Positions 1-8,447 of a DNA stretch of 64,000 bases are shown here, in pieces (within the stretch, counting starts at the first letter, position 1; each line of letters begins with the position of its first letter). The translations under genes and the position numbers were made by a program. The notes beneath the pieces were generated by a model, which saw only the letters and a program-made list of their open reading frames with translations, did no database searches and had not been told where the DNA came from. Source of the DNA: Micromonospora sp. RHAY321 (GTDB lineage: Bacteria > Actinomycetota > Actinomycetes > Mycobacteriales > Micromonosporaceae). The DNA lies in the NCBI RefSeq assembly GCF_023896955.1, contig NZ_JAMHIW010000013.1, positions 110,400 through 174,399 of the forward strand. Reading direction: 5' to 3'.

Positions 1-18
1 CTCGGCTACCCTCGTCGG

Positions 19-678
19 GTGCGGTTGGTCATTGCGAAGTGCTCGGTGGACTACGTCGGACGGCTCTCGGCTCACCTGCCGCTGGCCACCCGGTTGCTGA
101 TGGTGAAGGCGGACGGGTCGGTGTCCATCCATGCCGACGACCGGGCGTACAAGCCGTTGAACTGGATGAGCCCCCCGTGTCGGCTGGAGGAGGCCCCCGG
201 CGTGTGGCGGGTGGTCAACAAGGCCGGCGAGGAGCTGCGGATCACCCTGGAGGAGATCTTCCAGGACACCTCGTACGAGCTGGGGGTGGATCCCGGCCTG
301 CGCAAGGATGGGGTGGAGGCGCACCTGCAGGAGTTGCTGGCGGCCAACCCGGGCGCGTTGGGTGAGGGGTACACGCTGGTCCGCCGCGAGTACATGACGG
401 CGATCGGCCCGGTCGACCTGCTCTGCCGCGACGCCAACCAGGGCGCTGTCGCCGTCGAGGTCAAGCGGCGCGGTGAGATCGACGGGGTGGAGCAGCTCAC
501 CCGTTATCTCGAGTTGATGAACCGGGATCCGCTGCTCAGCCCGGTGGCCGGGGTGTTCGCCGCGCAGGAGATCAAGCCGCAGGCCCGGGTGTTGGCCGCC
601 GACCGGGGCATCCGGTGCGTGGTCGTCGACTACGACAAGCTGCGCGGCATCGAGAAGGACGAGCTGACCCTCTTCTGA
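19..678 (+). CDS. nucS: Endonuclease NucS (EndoMS), mismatch-specific
   Basis: NucS cuts both strands at mismatches and replaces MutS/MutL repair in most actinobacteria. The 219-residue protein starts at a GTG and opens with MRLVIAKCSVDYVGRL, the usual NucS N-terminus, so it is complete although only 18 bases precede it. The C-terminal half carries the PD-(D/E)XK nuclease core: GPVDLLCRD supplies the Asp, AVEVKRRG the Glu and Lys, and the following GVEQLTRYLELMNRD is highly characteristic. The protein ends in DELTLF, which fits the C-terminal hydrophobic tail reported to contact the sliding clamp in this family. It converges on the aldehyde dehydrogenase gene with only three bases between stops. 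Function is confident from the motifs; the clamp contact is family knowledge. Confidence 0.94.
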   Translation: MRLVIAKCSVDYVGRLSAHLPLATRLLMVKADGSVSIHADDRAYKPLNWMSPPCRLEEAPGVWRVVNKAGEELRITLEEIFQDTSYELGVDPGLRKDGVEAHLQELLAANPGALGEGYTLVRREYMTAIGPVDLLCRDANQGAVAVEVKRRGEIDGVEQLTRYLELMNRDPLLSPVAGVFAAQEIKPQARVLAADRGIRCVVVDYDKLRGIEKDELTLF

Positions 679-681
679 GCG

Positions 682-2178
682 TCACCGCCCGTACATCACC
701 TTGATGGCCTTCACCAGTCGGGCGACGTCGGTCGGGGTGCGCTCGAAGGTCATCGACGGCAGCAGGGACCGGGCCCGCCGGCGGGTGATCGCCTTGGCGC
801 GGCCGAACTCGCGCAACCCGTCCTCGCCGTGGATCCGCCCGAAGCCGGAGTCGCCGACCCCGCCGAACGGCAGCGTGGACATCCCGGCGAAGGTCAGCGT
901 GGAGTTGACCGACGCCATTCCGGAGCGCAGCCGTCGGGCGATGGCCACGGCGCGGCGCCGGCCGAAGACCGAACCGCCGAGGCCGTACGACAGGGCGTTG
1001 GCCCGGGTGACGGCCTCGTCGGCGTCGCGGACCCGGCTGATGGTCAGCGTCGGCCCGAAGGTCTCCTCGCGGACGGCGGCCGACTCCTCCGGTACGTCCA
1101 CGAGCACGGTCGGGTGCACGTACGGCGGCTGCACGGCGTTCGGCCCGCCGAGCACGGCGCGCCCGCCGGAGCTGACCGCGGCCTCGATGTGGCGGCGGAT
1201 CACGTCGACCTGGGCGGGCATGGTGATCGGGCCGATGTCGGCGCCCTCCGGCCCGACGGTCAACCGGGCCGCGCGTGCCACCACCTTGTCGACGAAGGCG
1301 TCGAAGATCGGGTCGACGGCGTACACCCGCTCGATGCCGATGCAGGTCTGACCGGCGTTGGTCATGCCGCCCCAGACGCAGGCCTCGGCGGCGGCGTCCA
1401 GGTCGGCGTCGCTGTCGACGATCATGGCGTCCTTGCCGCCGCCCTCGATGAGCACCGGGGTCAGCGTCTCGGCGCAGGCGGCCATCACCTTCCGGGCGGT
1501 CGCCGTGGAGCCGGTGAACGCCAGCTTGTTCACCCCGGAGCGGCACAGGGCCGCGCCCACGTCACCCAGCCCGTGCACGGCGGTGAACACCGGGTGCTCG
1601 GGGACGACCTCGGCGAAGGTGTCCACCATCCACTGGCCGACGGCGGGCGTGTACTCGCTGGGCTTGAGCACGACGGCGTTGCCGGCGGCGAGGGCGTACG
1701 CGGCGGAGCCGATCGGGGTGAAGACGGGATAGTTCCACGGCCCGATCACGCCGACCACGCCGTACGGCTGGTATTCGAGGTGGCCGGAGAACTCGGCGAG
1801 GATCAGCCGGGACCGCACCCGGCGTGGGCCGAGCACCCGGCCGGCGTTGCGGGCGGCCCAGTCGATGTGCTCGATCGCGGTGACGATCTCGACGATGGCG
1901 TCGGCGACCGGCTTGCCGCCCTCGACGTGCACCAGCTCGGCGAGCTGCTCGATCCGCTTGGCGAGCAGGGCGCGCCAGCGCAGGAGCCGTTGGCGACGAC
2001 CGGCGAAGCCGAGACCGGCCCACCACTCGCTGGCGGCGCGGGCGGCCTCGACGGCCTGCCGCACGTCGGCGTCGGTGGCGACGGGGAGGCGACCGGCCTC
2101 GACGCCGGTGGCCGGGCTGGTGGAGACCAGTTGGCCCGCCTCGATGACCGGGGTTCCCGGGACCTGCACAGCCGTCAT
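682..2178 (-). CDS. NAD(P)-dependent aldehyde dehydrogenase
   Basis: A 498-residue aldehyde dehydrogenase, full length for the superfamily, oxidising an aldehyde to the acid. Visible family motifs are PWNYP (Asn149, oxyanion), the coenzyme-site GSTATARK, the general base in LIEGGGKD (Glu245) and the nucleophile in NAGQTCIGIERV (Cys279). The sequence resembles the succinate-semialdehyde/betaine-aldehyde-like actinobacterial group, but substrate cannot be read from it. The ATG start is preceded by TAGACT exactly six bases upstream and no ribosome binding site, which fits a leaderless transcript. It converges on nucS and diverges from the FHA gene. Confidence 0.9.
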   Translation of the reverse strand: MTAVQVPGTPVIEAGQLVSTSPATGVEAGRLPVATDADVRQAVEAARAASEWWAGLGFAGRRQRLLRWRALLAKRIEQLAELVHVEGGKPVADAIVEIVTAIEHIDWAARNAGRVLGPRRVRSRLILAEFSGHLEYQPYGVVGVIGPWNYPVFTPIGSAAYALAAGNAVVLKPSEYTPAVGQWMVDTFAEVVPEHPVFTAVHGLGDVGAALCRSGVNKLAFTGSTATARKVMAACAETLTPVLIEGGGKDAMIVDSDADLDAAAEACVWGGMTNAGQTCIGIERVYAVDPIFDAFVDKVVARAARLTVGPEGADIGPITMPAQVDVIRRHIEAAVSSGGRAVLGGPNAVQPPYVHPTVLVDVPEESAAVREETFGPTLTISRVRDADEAVTRANALSYGLGGSVFGRRRAVAIARRLRSGMASVNSTLTFAGMSTLPFGGVGDSGFGRIHGEDGLREFGRAKAITRRRARSLLPSMTFERTPTDVARLVKAIKVMYGR

Positions 2179-2184
2179 GGCGGA

Positions 2185-2190
2185 AGTCTA
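2185..2190 (-). promoter_or_regulatory. Leaderless -10 element of the aldehyde dehydrogenase gene
   Basis: On the minus strand TAGACT is followed by six bases and then the ATG, with no Shine-Dalgarno. This is the TANNNT-N6-ATG layout typical of actinobacterial leaderless promoters. Inference from sequence only. Confidence 0.5.
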
Positions 2191-2433
2191 GACCCGAGGA
2201 TTACTCGCCGGTAGGGCCGCGATTCGGGCCGGCGCGACGGGAGTCGCTTCGACCGGGCCGCTCGTTGATCAGAGCAGGCCAGGCTCTTGATCGCAGACGC
2301 TGTCCGCCCGAATCGTGGATCGGGAGATGGCCGGGAGGTGGCGAGGAGCTGACCGCCGGGCGGTATTGACGATTACCGTCTGATGGCAGGCTGACGCGCG
2401 GAGTGATGGTGTGGGCTGGAGGGCTGACTGTCC

Positions 2434-2850
2434 ATGGAGGAACATCCGGAACTGATGCCGCTGTTGACGGTCGCCGGTGGGCCGATGCGCGGGGCGAGCT
2501 TTCGACTGCGGGTCGAACCGCTGGTGATCGGTCGGGCGCCGAACGGCCATGTCGTCATCAACGACCCGCACCTGAGCCGTCGGCACGCGGAGGTGTGGCT
2601 GGCCGCCGAGGGCGCGTCGCTGCGGGATCTGGGCTCCACCAACGGGACGTGGCTCAACGACCGCCGGATCACCGAGGTGGAACGGCTCTCCGACGGCGAC
2701 GTGATCCGGCTCGGCCGCACCGAGCTCCGTCTGTTCGACCCGGGGGTGGCCCACACCGACCCGGTCGGGCTCAGCTTCGGCCCGTCCCGGCGCGACATCC
2801 GGCCGACGCTGCCCCTGCCGCTGGCCACGCCACCGACCGGACGCCGCTGA
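2434..2850 (+). CDS. FHA domain protein
   Basis: A 138-residue protein that is essentially one forkhead-associated domain (about residues 8-108) plus a short Pro/Arg-rich tail. FHA domains bind phosphothreonine peptides, usually products of Ser/Thr kinases. The phosphopeptide-binding residues are all present: VIGRAPNGHVVI (Arg), LSRRHAEV (Ser, Arg, His) and LGSTNGTWLN (Ser, Thr-Asn). A GGAGGG stretch lies about ten bases before the ATG. No kinase or phosphatase gene is adjacent, so its partner is unknown. The upstream 255 bases separate it from the divergent aldehyde dehydrogenase gene and hold no other gene. Confidence 0.85.
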   Translation: MEEHPELMPLLTVAGGPMRGASFRLRVEPLVIGRAPNGHVVINDPHLSRRHAEVWLAAEGASLRDLGSTNGTWLNDRRITEVERLSDGDVIRLGRTELRLFDPGVAHTDPVGLSFGPSRRDIRPTLPLPLATPPTGRR

Positions 2851-2959
2851 CGCGCCTGCCGAGGCATGAGCCGAGGGGCGGTCCGGCACATCCGCGCCGG
2901 ACCGGCGATGGCTGCCCGGCACATGGACGGGCGTCGGCGGGCGTGGCACCATCCCGCGC

Positions 2960-4021
2960 ATGGAGACCGAGCAGCGGACCGTGACGGCGAACGGCATCAC
3001 CCAGGCGGTACGGGTGGCCGGCCCGCCGGACGGCGTGCCGGTGCTGCTGATCCACGGCAACTGCTCGTCCGCCCTGTTCTGGGAGCCGCTGGTCCGGCGG
3101 CTGCCGCCGACGCTGCGGGTGGTCGCCCCCGACCTGCGCGGCTACGGCGACTCCGAGACCGCCCCGGTGGACGCCACCCGAGGGCTGGGGGACTTCGCCG
3201 ACGACGTGGCGGCCCTGCTGGACGACCCGACGCTCTTCGGCGCCGACGCCCGCCCGGTGGTGGTCGGGCACTCCCTCGGCGGGGGCGTGGCGATGCGCCT
3301 GCTGGTCGACCACCCGCACCGGGTGGGCGCGCTGCTGCTCGCCGCACCCGTCTCGCCGTACGGCTTCGGTGGCACCCGCGACCTGGTCGGCACGCCGACC
3401 ACCCCCGACTTCGCCGGGACCGGCGCCGGCACGGCGAACCCGGACTTCGTCGCCCGGCTGGCCGCCGGTGACCGGAGCGCCGACGCCCCGGCCAGCCCGC
3501 GCGCCGTGCTGCGGGCCACCTATGTGGCCGATCCGGCGTCGCTGGGCGAGGACGAGGAGTTGCTGCTGGACACGCTGCTCTCCACCGCGACCGGGGACGA
3601 CAACTACCCGGGCACGGCGGCGCCGTCGGACAACTGGCCGGGCATGGCGCCGGGGGAGCGCGGGGTGCTCAACGCGCTCGCGCCGTCGTTCTTCCGGCTC
3701 GCCGACGAGCTGGTGGCCGTCGCCGAGAAGCCCCCGGTCACCTGGGTACGCGGCGACGCCGACGTGATCGTCTCGGACACCTCGCTGTTCGACCTGGCGT
3801 ACCTGGGCTCGCTGGGTGTGCTGCCCGGCTGGCCCGGTGAGCAGGCCTGCCCGGCGCAGCCGATGATCGGCCAGACCCGGGCGGTGCTGGAGCGGTACGC
3901 GGCGGCCGGCGGTGCGTACCACGAGGTGGTGCTGCCGGGGTGTGGGCACAGCCCGCACCTGGAGCGCCCGGCGGCGTTCGTCTCGGAGCTGCTGGCGCTG
4001 ACCGCCGTCCCGGCCGGCTGA
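2960..4021 (+). CDS. Alpha/beta hydrolase
   Basis: A 353-residue alpha/beta-hydrolase-fold enzyme. The oxyanion-hole segment LLIHGNCSS, strand-turn DLRGYGDSE, nucleophile elbow VVGHSLGGG (Ser) and catalytic His in GCGHSPHLERP are all present; an acidic residue follows GDADVIV. A cap insertion lies between about residues 150 and 250. The general layout fits esterases, haloalkane-dehalogenase-like or epoxide-hydrolase-like enzymes, but the sequence does not identify the substrate. It lies between the FHA gene and the 3-hydroxyacyl-CoA dehydrogenase fusion, all on the plus strand, with gaps of about 110 and 130 bases, so an operon is not obvious. Confidence 0.82.
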   Translation: METEQRTVTANGITQAVRVAGPPDGVPVLLIHGNCSSALFWEPLVRRLPPTLRVVAPDLRGYGDSETAPVDATRGLGDFADDVAALLDDPTLFGADARPVVVGHSLGGGVAMRLLVDHPHRVGALLLAAPVSPYGFGGTRDLVGTPTTPDFAGTGAGTANPDFVARLAAGDRSADAPASPRAVLRATYVADPASLGEDEELLLDTLLSTATGDDNYPGTAAPSDNWPGMAPGERGVLNALAPSFFRLADELVAVAEKPPVTWVRGDADVIVSDTSLFDLAYLGSLGVLPGWPGEQACPAQPMIGQTRAVLERYAAAGGAYHEVVLPGCGHSPHLERPAAFVSELLALTAVPAG

Positions 4022-4107
4022 GCGCTGGCGGACGGCGGCGTCGTGGGTGAAATATGCCACGGCGTCTCGACAACCCAGCGTCACGTGGCAGACTCGCGCG
4101 CATAACC

Positions 4108-4122
4108 TTAGCGGCCGTTCAG
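4108..4122 (+). promoter_or_regulatory. Putative acyl-CoA regulon operator (site 1)
   Basis: TTAGCGGCCGTTCAG, an imperfect palindrome 31 bases before the GTG of the dehydrogenase fusion. It matches a site before the mutase gene at 13 of 15 positions and is shared, with small changes, by the carboxylase/reductase and epimerase/thiolase promoters. The size and symmetry suit a TetR-family repressor; which one is not known from this window. Confidence 0.6.
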
Positions 4123-4153
4123 TGGTCGTGCGGACTGTCTGGGGAGGCCGGTC

Positions 4154-5944
4154 GTGGCGCGCGAGTTCAGCACCGTTGGCGTGGTGGGGCTGGGCACCAT
4201 GGGTGCCGGCATCGTCGAGGTCTTCGCCCGCAACGGCATCGACGTGGTGGCGGTCGAGATCTCCGAGCCGGCGCTGGAGCGCGGCCGGGCCACCCTCACC
4301 GGCTCCACCGACCGGGCGGTGGCCAAGGGCAAGCTCGCCGCGGCGGACCGCGACGCCCTGCACGAGCGGGTGCACTTCGCGGTCGGCCTGGACGCGCTGC
4401 ACTCCGTCGACCTGGTCATCGAGGCGGTGCCCGAGCACCTGGACCTCAAGCAGCGGATCTTCGCGGAGCTGGACCGGGTCTGCCGGCCGGAGACCATCCT
4501 GGCCACCAACACCTCGTCGCTGAGCGTCACCGAGATCTCGGTGGCCACCACCCGGCCCAACCAGGTCATCGGCATCCACTTCTTCAACCCGGCGCCGGTG
4601 ATGAAGCTGGTCGAGGTGGTGCGCACCGTGGTGACCTCGCCCGAGGTGGTCGCCGACGTCGAGGCCCTCTGCGCCCGGCTCGGCAAGGTCGACGTCACCA
4701 TCAACGACCGGGCGGGTTTCATCGCCAACGCGCTGCTCTTCGGCTACCTCAACCACGCGGTCGGGATGTTCGAGGCGCACTACGCGACCCGCGAGGACAT
4801 CGACGCCGCCATGAAGCTCGGGTGCGGCCTGCCGATGGGTCCGCTGGCGCTGATGGACCTGATCGGCCTGGACACCGCGTACGAGATCCTGGACACCATG
4901 TACCGGCGCGGCGGGCGGGACCGCCGGCACGCCCCGGTGCCGCTGCTCAAGCAGATGGTCACGGCGGGGCTGCTCGGCCGGAAGTCCGGTCGGGGCTTCT
5001 ACACCTACGAGCGGCCCGGCTCGCCGGTGGTCGTACCGGACGAGGCGACGCCGCTGGCCACGGAGGCCGCGCTCGCCGACGGCGCGCGGGCCATCACCAA
5101 GGTCGGCGTGGTGGGCTCCGGGACGATGGCCACCGGGATCATCGAGGTCTTCGCGAAGGCCGGCTACGAGGTCGTCTCGGTGACCCGGGGGGCGGAGAAG
5201 TCCGCGAAGGTCTGCGAGGCGGTGAAGACGTCGCTGAACAAGGGCGTCGTACGCGGCAAGCTCGCCGAGGCCGACCGGGACGCCGCGCTGGGCCGGATCA
5301 GCTGGTCGGCCACGCTCGACCACCTCGCCGACGTCGACCTCGTGGTCGAGGCGGTGGTCGAGGAGCTGAGCGTGAAGAAGGCGCTCTTCGCCAGCCTCGA
5401 CGAGATCTGCAAGCCCGGCGTCGTGCTGGCCACCACCACCTCGTCCCTGCCGGTCATCGACGTGGCGATGGCCACCCACCGGCCGGCCGACGTGGTGGGG
5501 CTGCACTTCTTCAACCCGGCGCCGGTCATGCCGCTGGTCGAGGTGGTCCGCACCATCCGCACCTCCCCGGAGACCACCGCCACCGCCCGGGCGGTCTGCG
5601 CCGCGCTGGGCAAGACCGGCGTGGTCTGCGGCGACCGGTCCGGGTTCATCGTCAACGCGCTGCTCTTCCCGTACCTCAACGACGCGGTGAAGATGCTGGA
5701 GGCCAGCTACTCCACGGCCGACGACATCGACCACGCCATGAAGCTGGGCTGCGGCTACCCGATGGGCCCGTTCGAGCTGCTCGACGTGGTCGGGCTGGAC
5801 GTCTCACTGGCCATCCAGCGGGAGCTGTACCTGGAGCTGCGCGAGCCGGGCTTCGCCCCCGCGCCGCTGCTGGAGCACCTGGTCACCGCCGGCTACCTGG
5901 GCCGCAAGACCCGCCGGGGCTTCCGCGACCACTCGCACCGCTAG
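4154..5944 (+). CDS. Tandem-fused 3-hydroxyacyl-CoA (3-hydroxybutyryl-CoA) dehydrogenase
   Basis: A 596-residue protein made of two complete 3-hydroxyacyl-CoA dehydrogenase units, about residues 1-290 and 312-596, each normally a separate protein of about 285 residues. It should interconvert 3-hydroxyacyl-CoA and 3-oxoacyl-CoA with NAD(P). Unit 1 has VGLGTMGAGIVEVF (nucleotide loop), TNTSSLSVTEI, IGIHFFNPAPVMKLVE (catalytic His) and FIANALLFGYLNHA. Unit 2 has VGSGTMATGIIEVF, TTTSSLPVID, VGLHFFNPAPVMPLVE and FIVNALLFPYLNDA, so both look active. The start is a GTG. An operator-like site shared with the carboxylase/reductase, epimerase/thiolase and mutase promoters lies 31 bases upstream, suggesting a role in the crotonyl-CoA/ethylmalonyl-CoA route. 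The internal duplication is the notable feature. Confidence 0.9.
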   Translation: MAREFSTVGVVGLGTMGAGIVEVFARNGIDVVAVEISEPALERGRATLTGSTDRAVAKGKLAAADRDALHERVHFAVGLDALHSVDLVIEAVPEHLDLKQRIFAELDRVCRPETILATNTSSLSVTEISVATTRPNQVIGIHFFNPAPVMKLVEVVRTVVTSPEVVADVEALCARLGKVDVTINDRAGFIANALLFGYLNHAVGMFEAHYATREDIDAAMKLGCGLPMGPLALMDLIGLDTAYEILDTMYRRGGRDRRHAPVPLLKQMVTAGLLGRKSGRGFYTYERPGSPVVVPDEATPLATEAALADGARAITKVGVVGSGTMATGIIEVFAKAGYEVVSVTRGAEKSAKVCEAVKTSLNKGVVRGKLAEADRDAALGRISWSATLDHLADVDLVVEAVVEELSVKKALFASLDEICKPGVVLATTTSSLPVIDVAMATHRPADVVGLHFFNPAPVMPLVEVVRTIRTSPETTATARAVCAALGKTGVVCGDRSGFIVNALLFPYLNDAVKMLEASYSTADDIDHAMKLGCGYPMGPFELLDVVGLDVSLAIQRELYLELREPGFAPAPLLEHLVTAGYLGRKTRRGFRDHSHR

Positions 5945-6012
5945 GCGGGGCCGAGCACCTGGACCAGCCCGCGACCTGGTGACCGCCCCGGGTCGTCCTG
6001 CCCGGCGGACCG

Positions 6013-6018
6013 TACGCT
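6013..6018 (+). promoter_or_regulatory. Leaderless -10 element of the zinc-ribbon gene
   Basis: TACGCT eight bases before the GTG at 6027, with no ribosome binding site. It supports that GTG rather than the in-frame one at 6021 as the start. Inference. Confidence 0.4.
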
Positions 6019-6026
6019 TGGTGACT

Positions 6027-6350
6027 GTGAGCCCCCGTCGCAACCGCCCTCGCCGGGACGAGAACGCCAACCTGGACGACGACCGGGTCCGGCAGGGTGT
6101 CGCCTCCGTGCAGCAGTGGACCGACGGCGCCTGGCAGGTACGCGGGATCGGCGCGGGCGCGTCGGTCAAGACGTACCGCTGTCCCGGCTGTGACCAGGAG
6201 ATCCGGCCCGGGGTGGCGCACCTGGTGGCCTGGCCGGCCGACGGCCTGGGTGACCTGACGGACCGGCGGCACTGGCACAGCGGCTGCTGGCGTGCCCGGG
6301 ACCGGCGCGGCCCGGCGGTGCAGCGCGGCCGGGGCACTCCGCGCTACTGA
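6027..6350 (+). CDS. Conserved actinobacterial zinc-ribbon-like protein
   Basis: About 107 residues, starting at GTG with VSPRRNRPRRDE, which matches the N-terminus I recall for a conserved actinobacterial family often loosely labelled ATP/GTP-binding. No nucleotide-binding motif is visible. The centre has YRCPGCDQEI and the end has HWHSGCW, giving a CxxC plus HxH/C set that could bind one zinc ion. The tail is basic (RDRRGPAVQRGRG). Function is unknown. The last codons lie inside a short 19-base tandem duplication that also contains the stop codon. It sits between the dehydrogenase fusion and an alpha/beta hydrolase. Confidence 0.75.
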   Translation: MSPRRNRPRRDENANLDDDRVRQGVASVQQWTDGAWQVRGIGAGASVKTYRCPGCDQEIRPGVAHLVAWPADGLGDLTDRRHWHSGCWRARDRRGPAVQRGRGTPRY

Positions 6351-6375
6351 AGCGACGCCGCGCTACTGAAGCGAC
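6341..6375 (+). repeat. Tandem duplication of 16 bases, 19-base period
   Basis: GCGCTACTGAAGCGAC occurs at 6341-6356 and again at 6360-6375. The first copy contains the stop codon of the zinc-ribbon gene, so the second copy is untranslated. It looks like a small slippage duplication. Confidence 0.8.
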
Positions 6376-6424
6376 CTGGATCACCCTGTTCGTGCCTGGG
6401 CGGGCGGCGGCGGCGAGTTCGCGA

Positions 6425-6430
6425 CAGACT
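6425..6430 (+). promoter_or_regulatory. Leaderless -10 element of the second alpha/beta hydrolase
   Basis: CAGACT is followed by six bases and the GTG at 6437, with no Shine-Dalgarno. The same hexamer and spacing precede the epimerase gene, and TAGACT with the same spacing precedes the aldehyde dehydrogenase. Inference. Confidence 0.45.
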
Positions 6431-6436
6431 TGACCG

Positions 6437-7246
6437 GTGAGCACACCGATCCGCGCGTCGTCGATCCTGCCCGGCCGCCGGGAGGACATCGAGCTGCACA
6501 CCGCCGACGGTCTGCGGCTGGTCGGTGAGTTGGCCCTGCCGGCCGACCGGCCGCCGGTCGCCACCCTGGTCTGCCTGCACCCGCTGCCCACCCACGGCGG
6601 GATGATGGACAGCCACGTGTTCCGCAAGGCGGCCTGGCGGCTGCCCGCCCTGGCCGACCTGGCGGTGCTCCGGTTCAACACCCGGGGGACCAGCAGCCTG
6701 CGCGGCACCAGCGAGGGCGCCTTCGACGGCGCCGTCGGCGAGCGCTACGACGTGGCCGCCGCCATCGAGTACGCGGAGTTCGCCGAGCTGCCCAACATCT
6801 GGCTCGTCGGCTGGTCGTTCGGCACCGACCTGGCGCTCAAGTACGGCTGCGACCCGGCGGTCGCCGGGGCGATCCTGCTCTCCCCGCCGCTGCGCTTCTC
6901 GACACCCGACGACCTGGCCACCTGGGCCGGTTCCGGTCGGCCGCTGGTGGCCCTGGTGCCCGAGTTCGACGACTACCTGCGCCCGGCCGAGGCCGGGGAG
7001 CGGTTCGCCGCCGTGCCGCAGGCCGAGGTGGTCGGGGTGCCGGGCGCCAAGCACCTGTGGGTCGGCGACGCGGAGACGGTGCTCGACGAGATCGTCCGCC
7101 GGGTCAACCCGGAGGTCACGGTGCCCCTGCCGACGACCTGGGACGGCCCGATGGAGGCCGGGGACGTCAGCGCGTACGCCGACCGGACCGTGGCGTCGTT
7201 CGCCGACACCCCCGTCCCCGGTCCGCTCGCCAATCAGGCCGACTGA
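6437..7246 (+). CDS. Alpha/beta hydrolase (dienelactone-hydrolase/peptidase-like)
   Basis: A 269-residue alpha/beta hydrolase. VCLHPLPTHGG forms the first strand and oxyanion loop, LRFNTRGTSSLRG the second, LVGWSFGTDLALKYG holds the nucleophilic Ser in a GxSxG elbow, and GAKHLWVGD carries the His. The short cap and the HPLPxHGG start resemble the YqiA/KANL3/dienelactone-like small hydrolases, which give no firm substrate. The GTG start is preceded by CAGACT at six bases and no ribosome binding site, so the transcript is probably leaderless. It converges on the AI-2E-type protein gene with 12 bases between stops. Confidence 0.8.
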   Translation: MSTPIRASSILPGRREDIELHTADGLRLVGELALPADRPPVATLVCLHPLPTHGGMMDSHVFRKAAWRLPALADLAVLRFNTRGTSSLRGTSEGAFDGAVGERYDVAAAIEYAEFAELPNIWLVGWSFGTDLALKYGCDPAVAGAILLSPPLRFSTPDDLATWAGSGRPLVALVPEFDDYLRPAEAGERFAAVPQAEVVGVPGAKHLWVGDAETVLDEIVRRVNPEVTVPLPTTWDGPMEAGDVSAYADRTVASFADTPVPGPLANQAD

Positions 7247-7258
7247 CCCGAGGCCCGG

Positions 7259-8434
7259 TCAGCGGGTCTCCTGCCGGGGGAGCACCACCTCGCGCAGGAT
7301 CAGTTGCAGCGCGGCCACGGTGGGGATGGCGATCAGCGCGCCCACCACACCCAGCAGCGCCACCCCGAGCAGCGCGGCCAGCAGGGCGGCCACCTCGTTG
7401 ACCTCCACCGAGCGCCGCATCACCTTCGGGTAGATCAGGTAGTTCTCCACCTGCTGGTAGATCAGGAAGAACACCGCGCAGGCGATACCCGTGGGCAGGT
7501 CGGTGGCGAAGCCGACCAGGCTGACGATCACCGCTCCCAGCGTGGCGCCGATCTGCGGGATCAGGTCGGTCACCGCGACCACCACTGCCAGCGCGAAGGG
7601 GTACGGCAGACCCACCACCAGCGCGAAGACGAAGGTGGTCGCGCCGGCCAGCACCGCGATGCTCAGCGCACCGACCATGTACGCGCCGACCTTGGCGAGG
7701 ATCTCGTCGCCGATCAGCTGCACCCGCTCCCGCCGGGACCGGGGCACCAGCGCGTAGCCCAGGGAGCGCAGCCGGTTGAAGTACGCCAGGAAGTAGATGG
7801 TCAACACCAGCACGGTCAGCGTCCGGAACACCGTGCCGAAGATCAGTTGGGCGCCGCCGAGCACCCCGCCGAGGGCCCGGCCGACGTTGTCCGCGTTCGC
7901 CGCGCTCTGCGCCCGCTCCACCAGGCCGAACCGCTCCACCAGATCGTTGACCGTCGGGTTGCGGCGCAGCTCCTCGACGTAGCTGGGCAACTGGTCGATG
8001 AACTGCCCGGACTGCGTCACGATCGGCGGCACCAGCGCCACCACGCCGCCACAGAGCAGCAGCACCACCGTCAGCGCCACCACCGCGACCGCCAGGCCGT
8101 GCGGCACCTTCCAGCCGCGCAGTCGGACCACCGCCGGGTTGAGGCCGACCGCCAGGAAGAGCGCGATCGCCACCAGCACCAGGATGCCGCCGGCGTTGCG
8201 GACCCCCAGATAGAGCGTGTACGCGAGCAGCACGCCGACCGCGCCGGTGAAGCCGATCAGGAAGCTGTTGCGCCGCAGCGGACGCCCCGGCGTGCCGAAC
8301 TTTCCCGACGGGACGGCCGGCGGCTCGTCCGGGTCGACCTCCGGGGTCGGGACCGGCACCGGGATGGGTGCCTCGTCCGCTGGACGGCCAGGCGTCGCGT
8401 CCGGGTCGTCGGCGGGCTGGCCGTGCTGCGGCAC
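7259..8434 (-). CDS. AI-2E family membrane transporter (PerM/YdiK-like)
   Basis: A 391-residue integral membrane protein of the AI-2E exporter/PerM family. The first 65 residues are hydrophilic and rich in Pro, Asp and Glu, then come about eight hydrophobic segments. A long central soluble loop follows (SYVEELRRNPTVNDLVERFG and onward), and the conserved C-terminal region includes YLIYPKVMRRSVEVNEVAALLAALLG split over two segments. Family members have been linked to AI-2 export or to Na+/H+ antiport, but most are uncharacterised. The start is the GTG at 8434. It lies downstream of the DUF397/XRE pair on the same strand with a 13-base gap, so it may be co-transcribed with them. Confidence 0.85.
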   Translation of the reverse strand: MPQHGQPADDPDATPGRPADEAPIPVPVPTPEVDPDEPPAVPSGKFGTPGRPLRRNSFLIGFTGAVGVLLAYTLYLGVRNAGGILVLVAIALFLAVGLNPAVVRLRGWKVPHGLAVAVVALTVVLLLCGGVVALVPPIVTQSGQFIDQLPSYVEELRRNPTVNDLVERFGLVERAQSAANADNVGRALGGVLGGAQLIFGTVFRTLTVLVLTIYFLAYFNRLRSLGYALVPRSRRERVQLIGDEILAKVGAYMVGALSIAVLAGATTFVFALVVGLPYPFALAVVVAVTDLIPQIGATLGAVIVSLVGFATDLPTGIACAVFFLIYQQVENYLIYPKVMRRSVEVNEVAALLAALLGVALLGVVGALIAIPTVAALQLILREVVLPRQETR

Positions 8435-8447
8435 CAGGACCTCCGGG

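Noticed and set aside
2771..5734. A 987-residue minus-strand ORF
   Set aside because: Antisense to the alpha/beta hydrolase and the dehydrogenase fusion; composition is His/Arg/Gly/Val shadow with no domain.
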